Both the position numbers and the translations under genes were made by a program. The notes under the pieces were generated by a model that did no database searches, was not told the origin of the DNA, and saw only the letters and a program-made list of their open reading frames with translations. From positions 83,716 to 147,715 of the forward strand of contig SZWC01000029.1 in the NCBI GenBank assembly GCA_023375785.1: DNA of 64,000 nucleotides. Direction: 5' to 3'. Positions 36,601-50,000 of the stretch are shown in pieces; the stretch's first letter is position 1; every line of letters starts with the position of its first letter. This DNA comes from Penium margaritaceum. Lineage: Eukaryota > Streptophyta > Zygnematophyceae > Desmidiales > Peniaceae.

Positions 36601-39600
36601 AGTTTACCAAGTACCTTAAGCGGCTATGAATCATAACACGAGTCAGCCACGGTCAGAGTGTCCAATCACAGTGCAGCTGTACTAGGCATGACCTGTAGGT
36701 ACAAACAAGGTAGAACACTGTTGGCTCGGTGTGGCTATTGTGCGCAATGCCTTGACAAAGTTGGCATGTGCCACTGACCATGACCACAAAGTTTACCAAG
36801 TGACTTTAACTTATACGAATCGTAACATGAGTCGGCCACAGTCAGAGTGCCCAATCATAGTGCACATCTAATATGCATGACCTTGCATGTATAAACAAGA
36901 TACAAAACCGGTGGCTTGGCACGGCTATTGTGCGCAATGCATTGACAAGGTTGGCATGTGCCACTGACCATGACCACAAATGTATCCAAGTGACTTTTAC
37001 TTCTATTGATCATAACACGAGTCAGTCACGGTCAGAGTGTCCAATCACAGTGCATATATACTAGGCTTGACCTTGTAGGTATAAACAAGGTAGAATACTG
37101 GTGGCTCAGTGCGGCTATTGTGAGCAATGCCTTGACAAAGTTGACATGTGCCACTGACCATGACCACAAGGATTACCAAGTGAGTTAAACGTCTTTGAAT
37201 CGTAACACATGTCAGCCAGAGTCGGAGTGCCCAATCACAGTGCACATCCAATATGCATGACCTTGCATGTATAAACATGGTAAAAAACCGGTGTCTTGGC
37301 ACGACTATTGTGCACAATGCCTTGACAAAGTTGGCACATGCCACTGACCATGACCACGAAGTTTCCCAAGTACCTTAAACGGCTATGAATCATAACACGA
37401 GTGAGCCACAGTCAGAGTGTCCAATCACAGTGCAGATAAACTGGGCATGACCTTGCATGTATAAACAAGGTAGAATACTGGTGGCTCGGTGTGGCTATTG
37501 TGCGCAATGCCATGACAAAGTAGGCATGTGCCACTGACCATGACCACAACTGTATCCAAGTGACTTCTACTTCTATTGATCAGAACACGAGTCAGCCATG
37601 GTCAGAGTGTCCAATCACAGTGCAGATCTACTAGGCATGATCTTGCAGGTACAAACAAGGCAGAGTACTAGTGGCTGGGTGTGGCTATTATATGCAATGC
37701 CTTGACAAAGTTGGCATGTGCCACTGACCATGGCAACAAAGCTTACCAAGTGACTTTAACTTCGACGAATCGTTTTACGAGTCAGCTACGGTCAGAGTGC
37801 CCAATCACAATGCACACCTAATATGCATGACCTTACAGGTATAAACAGTGCAAAAAACCGGTGGCTTGGCACGGCTATTGTGCGCAATGCTTTGACAAAG
37901 TGAGCATGTGCCACTGACCATGACCAGAGTGTTTACCAAGTGACTTTAACTTCTACGAATCGTAACACAGGTCAGCCACATTCAGAGTACCCAATCACAA
38001 TGCACATATAATATGCATGACCTTGCAGTTATAAACAAGGAAAAAACTAGTGGCGTGGCACGGCTATTGTGCGCAATGCATTGACAAAGTTTACCAAGTA
38101 CCTTAAACGGATATGAATCATGACACGAGTCAGCCACGGTCAGAGTGTCCAATCACAGTGCAGATGTACTAGGCATGATCTTGCAGGTGCAAACAAGGTA
38201 GAATTCTGGTGGTTTGGTGCGGCTATTGTGCGCAAGCCTTGACAAAGGTGGCATGTGCCACTGACCATGACCACACAGTTTACCAAGTGACTCTAGCTTA
38301 TACGAATCGTAACACGAGTTAGCCACTGTCAGAGTGCCCAATCACAGTGCACACCTAATATGCATGACCTTGCAAGTATAAACAAGGAAAAAACCGGTGG
38401 CTTGGCACGGCTATTGTGCGCAATGCCTTGACAAAGTTGGCATGTGCCACTGACCATGACCACAATGTTTACCAAGTACATTAAACGGCGATGAATCATA
38501 ACACGAGTCACCCAGGGTCAGAGTGTCCAATCACTGTGCAGATACACTGTGCATGACCTTGCAGGTATCAACAAGGTAGAATACGGGTGGCTCGGTGTGG
38601 CTGTTGTGCGCAATGCCTTGACAAAGTTGGCATGTGCTACTGACCATGACCACAAAGTTTACGAAGTGACTTTAACTTCTACGAATCATAACACAAGTCA
38701 GCCACGGTCAGAGTACCCAATCACAGTTCAGATGTACTAGCCATGATCTTACAGGTATAAACAAGGTTAAAAACTGGTGGCTTGGCACGGCTATTGTGCG
38801 CAATGCCTTGACAAATTTAGCAAATGCCACTGACCATGACCACAACGTTTACCAAGTACATTAAACGGCTGTGAATCATAACACGGGTCAGCCACGGTCA
38901 GAGTGTCCAATCACGGTGCAGATACAATAGGGATGACCTTGCAGGTGTAAACAATGTAGAATACTGGTGGATCGGTGTGGTTGTTGTGTGCAATGCCTTG
39001 AAAACGTTGGCATGTGCCACTGACCATGACCACAAATATATCCAAGTGACTTTACTTATATTGATCATAACACAAGTCAGCCACGGTCAGAGTGTCCAAT
39101 CACAGTGCAGATGTGTTAGGCATGATCTTGTAGCTGTAAACAAGGTAAAACACTGGTGGCTTGGTGTGGCTATTGTGCGCAATGCTTTGGCATAGTTGGC
39201 ATGTGCCACTGACCATGACCACAAAGATTACCAAGTGACTTTAACTTCTACGAATCGTAACACAAGTCAGCCACGGTCAGAGTGCCCAATCACAGTACAC
39301 ATCTAATATGCATGACCTTGCAGGCATATACAAGGTAAAAAACCGGTGGCTTGGCACGGCTATTGTGCGCAATGCCTTGACAATGTTGGCATGTGCCACT
39401 GACCATGACCACAAAGTTTACCCAGTACATCAAACGGCTATGAATCATAACATGAGTCAGCCACGGTCAGAGTGTCCAATCACAGTNGCATGTGCCACTG
39501 ACCATGACCACAAAGTTTACCAAGTGACTTTTACATCTATTGATCGTAACACGAGTCAGCCACGGTCAGAGTGTCCAATCACAGTGAAGATGTACTAGGC

Positions 39601-42600
39601 ATGATCTTGCAGGTGCAAACAAGGTAGAGTACTGGTGGCTCGGTGTGGCTATTGTGCGCAATGCCTTGACAAAGTTGGCATGTGCTCCTGACCATGACCA
39701 CAAATTTTACCAAGTGACTTTAGCTTCTACAAAATGCAACACGAGTCAGCCACGGTCAGAGAGCACAATGACAGTGCACATCTAATTTGCATGACCTTGC
39801 AGGTATAAAAAAGGTAAAAAACCGGTGGCTTGGCACAGCTATTGTGCGCAATGCCTTGACAAAGTTGGCATGTGCCACTGACCATGACCATAAAAGTTAA
39901 CTAGTACCTTAAACGGCTATGAATCATAACACGAGTCAGCCACGGTCAGAGTGGCCAATCACAGTGCACATATAGTGGGCATGACCTTACAGGTATAAAC
40001 AAGATAGAATACAGATGGCTCATTGTGGCTATTGTGTGCAATACCTTGACAAAGTTGGCATGTGCCACTGACCATGACCAAAAATGTATCGAAGTAACTT
40101 TTCATTCTATTTATCATAACACGAGTCAGCAACGGCCAGAGTGTCCAACCATAGTGCAGATGTACTAGGCATGATCTTGCAGGTGCAAACAAGGTAGAAT
40201 ACTGGTGGCTTGGTGTGGCTATTGTGCGTAATGCCTTGACAAAGTTTTCATGCGCCACTGACCATTACCGCAAATGTATCCAAGTGACTTTTACTTCAAT
40301 TGATCATAACACGCGTCAGCCACGGTCTGAGTGTCCAATCACAGTGCAGATGTACTAGGCATGATCTTGCAGGTGCAAACAAGGTAGAATACTGGTGGCT
40401 CGGTGTGGCTATTGTGCACAATGCCCTGACAAATGACAAATGTGGCATGTGCCACTGACCATGACCACAAAGCTAACCACGTGACGTCGCGCATGTCAAG
40501 AAGATTTAAAATTAATGCTTTTTTAAGTAAACCACGTTTTTTTTTTCTTTTTCATGGGGAATTTTGTATGTTAAAGAATCACGAATCATTAGCTGGGGAA
40601 TTAGGTGTACGAATCGTTACACGAGTCAGCCACGGTCAGAGTGCCCAACTACAGTGCAGGTGTACTAGGCATGATATTGCAGGTATAAACAAGTATAAAA
40701 CCGGTGGCTTGGACCAGCTATTGTGCACAATGCCTTGACAAAGTTGGCATGTGCCGCTGCCCATGACCACAAAGTTTACCAAGTACCTTAAACGGCTATT
40801 GATCATAACACGAGTCAGCCACAGACAGAGTGTCCAATCACAGTGCAGATATACTAGGCATGACCATACAGGTATAAATTATGATAGAATGCTGGTGGCT
40901 CAGTGTGGCTATTGTGTGCAATGCCTTGATCAAGTTGGCATGTGCCACTGACCATGACCACAAATGTATCCAAGTGACATTTACTTCTATTGATCATAAC
41001 ACGACTAAGCCACAATCAGAGTGTCCAATCACAGTGCAGATGTACTTGGCATGATATCGCAGGTTCAAACAAGGTAGAATACCAGTGGCTTGGTGTGGCA
41101 ATTGTGCGCAATGCCTTGACAATGTTGGCATGTGCCACTGACCATGACCACAAATGTATCCAAACGACTTTTACTTCTATTGATCATGACACGAGTCAGC
41201 CAGGATCAGAGTGTCCAATCACAGTGCAGATGTACTATGGATGATCTTGCAGGTGCAAACAAGGTAGAATACTGTTGGCTCGGTGTGGGTATTCTGCACA
41301 ATGCCTTCACAAAGTTGGCATGTGCCACTGACCATGACCACAAATGTATCCAAGTGACTTTTACTTCTATTGATCATAACACAATTCAGCCACGGTTGAG
41401 TGTCCAATCAGAGTGCAGATGTACTAGTCATGATCTTGCAAGTATAAACAAGGTAGAATACTGGTGGCTCGGTGTGGCTATTGTGTGCAATGCCTTGACA
41501 AAGTTGGCATGTTCCCCTGACCATGACCACAAACGTATCCAATTGACTTTTACTTCTATTGATCATAACACGAGTCTGCCATGGTCAGAGTGTCCAACCA
41601 TAGTGCAGATGTACTAGGCATGATGTTGCAGGTGCAAACAAGGTAGAATAGTGGTGGCTCGGTGTGGCTATTATGCGCAATGCCTTGACAAAGTTGGCAT
41701 GTGCCACTGACCATTACCACAAATGTATCCAAGTGACTTGACCTCTATTGATCATAACATGAGTCGGCCACGATCTGAGTGTCCAATCACAGTGCTGATG
41801 TACTAGGCATGATGTTGCAGGTGCAAACAACGTAGAATACTGGTGACTCTGTATGGCTATTGCGCGCAATGCATTGACAAAGGTGGCAAGTGCCACTGAC
41901 CATGACCACAAAGTTTGGCAAGTGAATTTAACTTCTACGAATCGTTACACGAGTCAGCAACGGTCAGAGTGCCCGCCTACAGTGTAGATGTACTAGGCAT
42001 GATTGTGCAGGTATAAACAAGTAAAAAACCGGTTGCTTGGCCCATGCTATTGTGCGCAATGCGTTGACAAAGTTGGCATGTGCCGCTGACCATGACCACA
42101 AAGTTTACCAAGTACCTCAAACGGCTATTGATCATAACACGAGTCAGCCACAGTCAGAGTGTCCAATCACAGTGCAGATGTAGTTGGCATGATCTTGCAG
42201 GTTCAAACAAGGTAGAATACCAGTGGCTCGGTGTGGCTATTGTGCGCAAGTACTTGACAAAGTTGGCATGTGCCACTGACCATGACCATAAATGTATCCA
42301 AGTGACTTTTACTTCTGTTGATCATAACATGAGTCAACCACGGTCAGAGTGTGCAATCACAGTGCAGATATACTAGGCATGATCTTGTAGGTGCAAACAA
42401 GGTAGAATACCGTTGGCTCGGTGTGGCTATTGTGCATAATGCCCTCACAGAGTTGGCATGTACCACAGGCCATGACCACAAATGTATCCAAGTGACTTTT
42501 ACTTCCATTGGTCATAACACGAGTCAGCCACGGTCAGAGTGTCCAATCAGAGTACTAGGCATGATCTTGCTGGTGTAAACAAGGTAGAATACTGGTGGCT

Positions 42601-45600
42601 CAGTGTGGCTTTTGTGCGCAATGTCCTGACAAAGTTGGCATGTGCCACTGACCATGACCACAAAGTTTACCAAGTACCTTAAACGTCTATGAATCATAAC
42701 ACGAGTTAGCCACGCTACAAGTGTCCGATCACAGTGCAGATGTACTCGGCATGATCATGCAGATAAGAACAAGGTAGAATACTTGTGGCTCGGTGTGGCT
42801 ATTGTGCGCAATGCCTTCACAAAGTTGGCATGTGCCACTGACCATGACCACAAAGTTTACCAAGTACCTTAAACAGCTATGAATCATAACACGAGTCAGC
42901 CATGATCAGAGTGCCCAGTCACAGTGCAGATATACTGGGCATGACCTTGCAAGTGCAAACAAGGTAGAATACTGGTGGCTCGGTGTGGCTATTGTGTGCA
43001 ATACCTTGAAAAAGTTGGCATGTGCCACTGACCATGAACACAAAGTTTACCAAGTGACTTTCACTTCTACAAATCGTACCACGAGTCAGCCACGGTCAGA
43101 GTGCCCAATCACAGTGCACGTCTAATATGCATGACCCTGGAAATTTTTAACTAGGTAAAAAACCGGTGGCTTGGCACGGCTATTATGCGAATACCTTGAC
43201 AAAGTTGGCATGTGCCACTGACCATGACCACAACGTTTAGAAAGTACCTTATACAGCCATGCATCATAACATGAGTCAGCCACGGTCAGAGTGTCCAATC
43301 ACAGTTTGAATATACTGGGCATGACCTTACAGGTATAAACAATGTAGAATACAGGTGGATCGGTGTGGCTAGTATGCGCAATGCCTTGATCAAGTTGGCA
43401 TGTGCCACTGACCATGACCACAAATGTATCCAAGTGACGTTTACTTCTATTGATCATAACACGCGTCAGCCACGGTCAGAGTGTCCAATCACAGTGAAGA
43501 TAAACTGGTGATGACCTTACAGGTATAAAAAAGGTAGCATACTAATGGCTCGGTGTGGCTATTGTGCGCAATACCTTGACAAAGTGAGCATGTGCCACTG
43601 ACGATGACCACAAAGTTTACCAGGTGACTTTAACTTCTACGAATGGTAACACGAGTCAGCCACGGTCAGAGTGCCAATCACAGTGCACCTATAATATGCA
43701 TGACCTTGCAGGTATAAACAAGGTAAAAAACTGGTGGCTTGGCATGGCTATTGTGCGCAATGCCTTGACAAAGATGGCACGTGCCACTGACCATGACAAC
43801 AAAAATTACCAAGTACCTTAAACGGCTATGAATCATAACACGAGTCAGCCACGGTCAGAGTGTCCAATCAGAGTACAGATATACTGGGCATGACCTTGTA
43901 GGTATAAAGAAGGTAGAATACTGGTGGCTCGGCGTGGCTATTGTGTGCAATGCCTTGGCAAAGTTGGCATGTGCCACTGACCATGACCACAAATAGCCAA
44001 GTGTCCTTTACTTCTGTTGATCATAACACGAGTCAGCCACGGTCAGAGTGTCCAATCACAGCGCAAATATATTGCGCATGGCCTTACAGGTATAAAAAAG
44101 GTAGAATACTGGTAGCTTGGTGTGGCTATTGTGTGCAATACCTTGACAAAGTTGGCATGTGCCACTGACCATGACCACAAATGTATCCAAGTGACCTTTA
44201 CTTCTTGATAATAACACGAGTCAGCCACGGTCAGAGTGTCCAATCACAGTGCAGATGTACTAGGCATGATCTTGCAGGTGCAAACAAGGTAGAATACCGG
44301 TGGCTCGGTATGGCTATTGTGCGCAATGCCTTGACAAAATTGGCATGTGCCACTGACTATGACCACAAAGTTTACCAAATGACTTTAACTTCTACGAATC
44401 GTAACACGAGTCAGCCACCGTCAGAGTGCCCAATCACAGTGCACATCTAATATGCATGACCTTGCAGGTATAAACATGGTAAAAAACCGGTGCATTGGCA
44501 CGGCTATTGTGCGCAATGCCTTGAAAAAGTTGGCATGTGCCACTGACCATGACCAAAAAGTCAACCACGTACCTTAAACGGCTATGAATGATAACCCGAG
44601 TCAGCCACGGTCAGAGTGTCCAATCAGAGTGCAGATATACTGGGCATGACCTTGCAGGTATAAACAAGGTAGAATACTGGTGGCTCGGTGTGGCTATTAT
44701 GGGCGATGGCTTGACAAAGTTGGCATGTGCCACTGACCATGACCACAAATGTATCCATGTGACTTTTACTTCTATTGATCATAACACGAGTCAGCCATGG
44801 TCAGAGTGTCCAATCACAGTGCAGATGTACAAGGCATGACCTTGCAGGTATAAACAAGGTAGAATACTGTTGACTCAGTGTGGCTATTGTGCGCAATGCC
44901 TTGACAAAGTTGGCATGGGCAACTGACCATGACCACAAAGTTTACTTAGCAACATCAACTTCTACGAATCGGAACACGAGTCAGCCTCAGTCAGAGTGCC
45001 CAATCACAGTGCACATCTTATATGCATGACCTTGCAGGTATAAACAAGGTAAAAACCCGGTGGCTTGGCACGGCTATTGTGCGCAATGCCTTAACAAAGT
45101 TGGCATGTGCCATTTACCATGACCACAAATGTATCCAAGTGACGTTTACTTCTATTGATCATAACACATGTCAGCCATGGTCATAGTGTCCAATAACAGT
45201 GCAGATTTACTAGGCATGATCTTGCAGGTGTAAACAAGGTAGAATACTGGTGGCTCAGTGTGGCTATTGGGCGCAATGCCTTGACAATGTTGGCATGTGC
45301 CACTGACCATGACCACAAAGTTTACCAAGTGACATTAACGCTTACGAATTGTTACACGAGTCAGCGACAGTCAGAGTAACCAATCACAGTGCACATCTTA
45401 TATGCATGACCTTGCAGGTATAAAACGGGAAAAGAAACCGGTGTCTTTGCACAGCTATTGTGCGCAATGCCTGGACAATGTTGGTATGTGCCACTGACCA
45501 TGACCAAAAAAATTACCAATGACCTTAAACGGCTATGAATTAAAACACCAGTCAGCTACAGTCAGAGTGTCCAATCACAGTGCAGATATACTGGGCATTA

Positions 45601-47016
45601 CATTTCAGGTTTAAACAAGGTAGAATACTGGTGGCTTGGTGTGACTATTGTGCGCAACGCCTTGACAAAGCTGGTATGTGCCACTGACCATGACCGCAAA
45701 TGTATCATAGTGACTTATACTTCTATTGAACATAACACAAGTCAGCCACGGTCAGTGTGTCCAATCACAGTGCAGATGTATCATGCATGACCTTGCACGT
45801 TTAAACAAGGTAGAATACTGGTGGCTCGATGTGGCTATTGTGCGCAATGCCTTGACAAAGCTGGAATGTGCCACTGACCATGACCACAAAGTTTACCAAG
45901 TGACTTTAACTTTTACGAATCGAAACACAAGTCAGCCACAGTCAGAGTACCCAATCATAGTGCACATCTAATGTGCATGACCTTGCAGGTAGAAACAGGG
46001 TAAAATTTGGTGTCTTGGCACGGCTATTGTGCGCAATGCCTTGACAAAGTTGGCATGTGCCACTGACTATGACCAGAAAGTTTACCAAGTACCTTAAACG
46101 GCTATGAATCATTACACGAGTCAGCCACTGTCAGAGTGTCCAATCACAGTGCAGATTTACTGGGCATAACCTTACAGGTATAGACAAGGCAGAATACCGG
46201 TGGCTCGGTGTGGCTATTGTGTGCGATACCTTGACAAAGTTGGCATGTTCCACTGAGCATGACCACAAATGTATCCAAGTGACTTCAACTTCTACGAATC
46301 GTAACACGAGTCAGCCACGGTCAGAGTGCCCAATCACAGTGCAGATGAACGAGGCATTATCTTGCAGGTGCAAACAAGGTAGAATAGTGGTGGCTCGGTG
46401 TGGCTATTGTGCGCAATGCCTTGACAAAGCTGGCATGTGCCACTGGCCATGACCACAAAGTTTACCAAGTGACTTTAACTTCTAGGAATCGTAACCCGAG
46501 TCAGCCACATTCAGAGTGCCCAATCAAAGTTCAGATGTACTAGGCATGACCTTGCAGGTATAAACAAGGTAAAAAGCCGGTGGCTTGGCACGGCTATTGT
46601 ACGTAATGCCCTGACAAAGTTGGCATGTGCCACTGATCATGACCACAAAGTTTACCAAGTACATTAAACGACGATGAATGAAAACACGAGTCAGACACGG
46701 TCAGAGTGTCCAATCACAGTGCAGATATACTGGGCATGACCTAGCAGGTATAAACAAGGCAGACTACTGGTAGCTTGGTGTGGCTATTGTGCACAATGCC
46801 TTGACAAAGTTAGCATGTGCCACTGACCATGACAACAAATGTATCCAGGTGACTTCAACTTCTACGAATCGTAACACGAGTCAGCCACGGTCAGAGTACC
46901 CAATCACAGTGCAAATGTACTTGGCATGATCTTGCAGGTACAAACAAGGTAGAATAGAGGTGGCTTGGTGTGGCTATTGTGTGCAATGCCTTCACAAAGC
47001 TGGCATGTGCCACTGG
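33663..47016 (+). repeat. 190-bp satellite array, block 5 (plus orientation)
   Basis: About 70 monomers. Two near-identical units about 571 bp apart share AAGATAAAAAAACCGGTGGT (34424 and 34995), seen also at 32971. A contig join at 39487 drops about half a monomer. A 31-bp microhomology deletion lies near 38083, and a 122-bp AT-rich insert at 40486-40607. The array ends at the strand switch. Confidence 0.96.
40486..40607. other. 122-bp AT-rich foreign insert in the satellite
   Basis: Between GTGAC and TACGAATCG, where other monomers have nine bases (TTTAACTTC), this monomer has 122 bp of unrelated AT-rich DNA with a run of ten T. The plus strand reads open across the insert (MSRRFKINAFLSKPRFF onward), which with the base composition suggests an organelle-derived fragment. 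I cannot name the source gene. No target duplication or terminal repeat is visible, so filler captured during break repair fits better than a transposon. Confidence 0.75.
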
Positions 47017-47039
47017 CATGCCAACTTTGTCAAGGCATT
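46985..47039. repeat. Satellite inversion junction (near-perfect 23-bp inverted repeat, 9-bp spacer)
   Basis: The left arm 46985-47007 and the right arm 47017-47039 are reverse complements apart from two bases, with TGCCACTGG between them. All satellite to the left reads on the plus strand and all to the right on the minus strand. The switch lies in the TTGGCATGTGCCACTG part of the monomer, which itself holds the short dyad TGGCA-TG-TGCCA. Confidence 0.9.
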
Positions 47040-50000
47040 GCGCACAATAGTCACACCGATCCACTGGTATCCTTCCTTATTTATACATGTAAGGTCATGC
47101 ATAGTATATCTGCACTGTGATTGGACACTCTGACCGTGGCTGACTCGTGTTATGATTCATGGCTGTTTAAGGTACTTGGTAAACATTGTGGTCATGGTCA
47201 GTGGCACATGCCATCTTTGTCAAAGCATTGCGTACAATGGCCTTGCCAAGACATTTTACCTTGTTTATACCTGGAAGGTCATGCATATAAGATGTGCACT
47301 GTGATTCGGCACTCTGACCGTGGCTGAATCGTGTTACGATTCGTAGAAGTTAAAGTCACTTGGTAAACTTTGTGGTCATAGTCAGTGGCACATGCCAACT
47401 TTGTCAAGGCATTACGCACAATAGCCACACCGGGCCACCAGTATTCTACCTTGTGTAAACGTGCAAAACCATGCCTAGCTTATCTGCACTGTGATTGGAC
47501 ACTCTGTTTGTGGCTGACTTGTGTTATGATCAATAGAAGTAAAAGTCACTTGGATACATTTGTGGTCATGGTCAGTAGCACATGCACACTTTGTCAAGGC
47601 ATTGCGCACAATAGCCACACCAAGCAACCAGTATTCTACCTTGTTTGCACCTGCAAGATCATGCCCAGTACATCGGCACCGTGATTGGACACTCTGACTG
47701 TGGTTGACTCATGTTATGATGAATAGAAGTAAAATTCACTTGGATACATTTGTGGTCATGGCCAGTGGCACATGCCAACTTTGTCAAGGCATTGCACACA
47801 ATAGCCACAAGGAGCCACTAGTATTCTACCTTGTTTTTCCTAGCAAGATCATGCCTAGTACATCTGCACTGTGATTGGACACTCCCACCATGGCTGACTT
47901 GGGGTTTGATGAATAGAAGTAAGAGTCACTTCCACACAATTGTGGTCATGGTCAGTGGCACATGCCAACTTTGTCAAGGCATTGCGCACAATAGCTGTGC
48001 CAAGACACCGGTTGTTTTTCCCTGTTTATACCTGCAAGGTCATGCATATTAGAAGTGTGCTGTGATTGGGTACTCTGACCGTGGCTGACTCGTGTTACGA
48101 TTGGTAAACATTTGTGGTCATGATCAGTGGCACATGCCAACTTTGTCAAGGCATTGTGCACAATAGCCACACCACGCCACCAGTATTCTATCTTGTTTAA
48201 ACCTGCAAGATCATGCCTAGTACATCTGCTTTGTGTTTGGACACTCTCACCATGGCTGACTCGTGTTATGATCAATAGAAGTAAAAGTCACTTGGATACA
48301 TTTGTGGTCATGGTCAGTGGCACATGCCAACTTTGTCAAGGCATTGCGCATAATAGCCATACCGAGGCACCAGTATTCTACCTTGTCTGTACCTGCAAGG
48401 TCATGCCTCGTACATCTGCACTTTGATTGGACACTCTGACCGTGGCTGACTTGTGTTATGATCAATAGAAGTAGAAGTCACTATGATACATTTGTGGTCA
48501 TGGTCAGTGGCACATGCCAACTTTGTCAAGGCATTGCGTACAATAGCCACGTCGAGCCACCAGTGCCTACCTTCTTTGAAGCTGCAAGATCATGCATAGT
48601 ATATCTGCACTGTGACTGGACACTCTGACCGTGGCTGACTCGTGTTATGATCAATAGAAGTAAAAGTCACTCAGGTACATTTGTGGTCATGGTCAGTGGC
48701 ACATGCCAACTTTGTCAAGGCATTGCGCACAATAGCCACACTGAGCCACCAGTATTCTACCTTGCTTATACCTGCAAGGTCATGCACAGTATATGTGCAC
48801 TGTGATTGGACACTCTGACCGTGGCTGACTCGTGTTATGATTCATAGCCGTTTAAGATACTTGGTAAACTTTGTGGTCATGGTCAGTGGCACATGCCAAC
48901 TTTGTCAAGGCCTTGCGCACAATAGCTGTGCCAAGACATCGGGTTTTTACCATTTTTATATTTGCAAGGTCATGTATATTAGACGTGCACTGTGATTGGG
49001 CACTCTGACCGTGGCTGACTCGTGTTACGATTCGTAGAAGTTAATGTCACTAGGTAAACATTTTTGGTCATGATCAGTGGCACGTGCGACCTTTGTCAAG
49101 GCATTGCGCAAAATAGCCAGACCAAGCCACCAGTATTCTACCTTGTTTATTACTGCAAGGTCATGCACAGTATATCTGTACTGTGGTTGGACACTCTGAC
49201 CGTGGCTGACTCGTGTTATGATCAATAGAAGTAAAAGTCACTTGGATTCATTTGTGGTCATGGTTTGTGGTACATGCCAACTTTGTCAAGGCATTGCACA
49301 CAACAGCCACACCGAGCCACCATTATTATACCTTTTTTGTACCTGCAAGGTCATGCCTAGTACATCTAAACTGTGATTGGACACTCTGACCATGGCTGAC
49401 TCGTGTTACGATTTGTAGAAGATAAAGTCACTTGGTAAACTTTGTGGTCATGGTCAGTGGCACATGCCAACTTTGTCAAGGCATTGCGTACAATAGCCAC
49501 ACCGAGCCACCAGTACCTACCTTGTTTGAACCTGCAACATCATGCCTAGTATATCTGCACTGTTATTGGACACTCTGACCGTGGCTGACTCGTGTTACGA
49601 TCAATAGAAGTAAAAGTCACTTGCATACATTTGTGGTCATGGTCAGTGGCACATGCCAACTTTGTCAAGGCATTGCGCACAATAGCGACACCGAGTCACC
49701 AGTATTCTACCTTGTTTAAACCTGCAAGGTCATGCACAGTATATCTGCACTGTGATTGGACACTCTGACCGTGGCTGACTCGTGTTATGATTCATAGTCG
49801 TTTAAGTTACTTGGTAAACTTTGTGGTCATGGTCAGTGGCACATGCCAACTTTGTCAAGGCATTGCGCACAATAGCAGTGCCAAGACATAGGTTTTTTAT
49901 CCTGTTTATATTTGCAAGGTCATGCATATTAGACGTGCACTGTGATTGGGCACTCTGACCATGGCTGACTGGTGTTACGATTCGTAGAAGTTAAAGTCAC

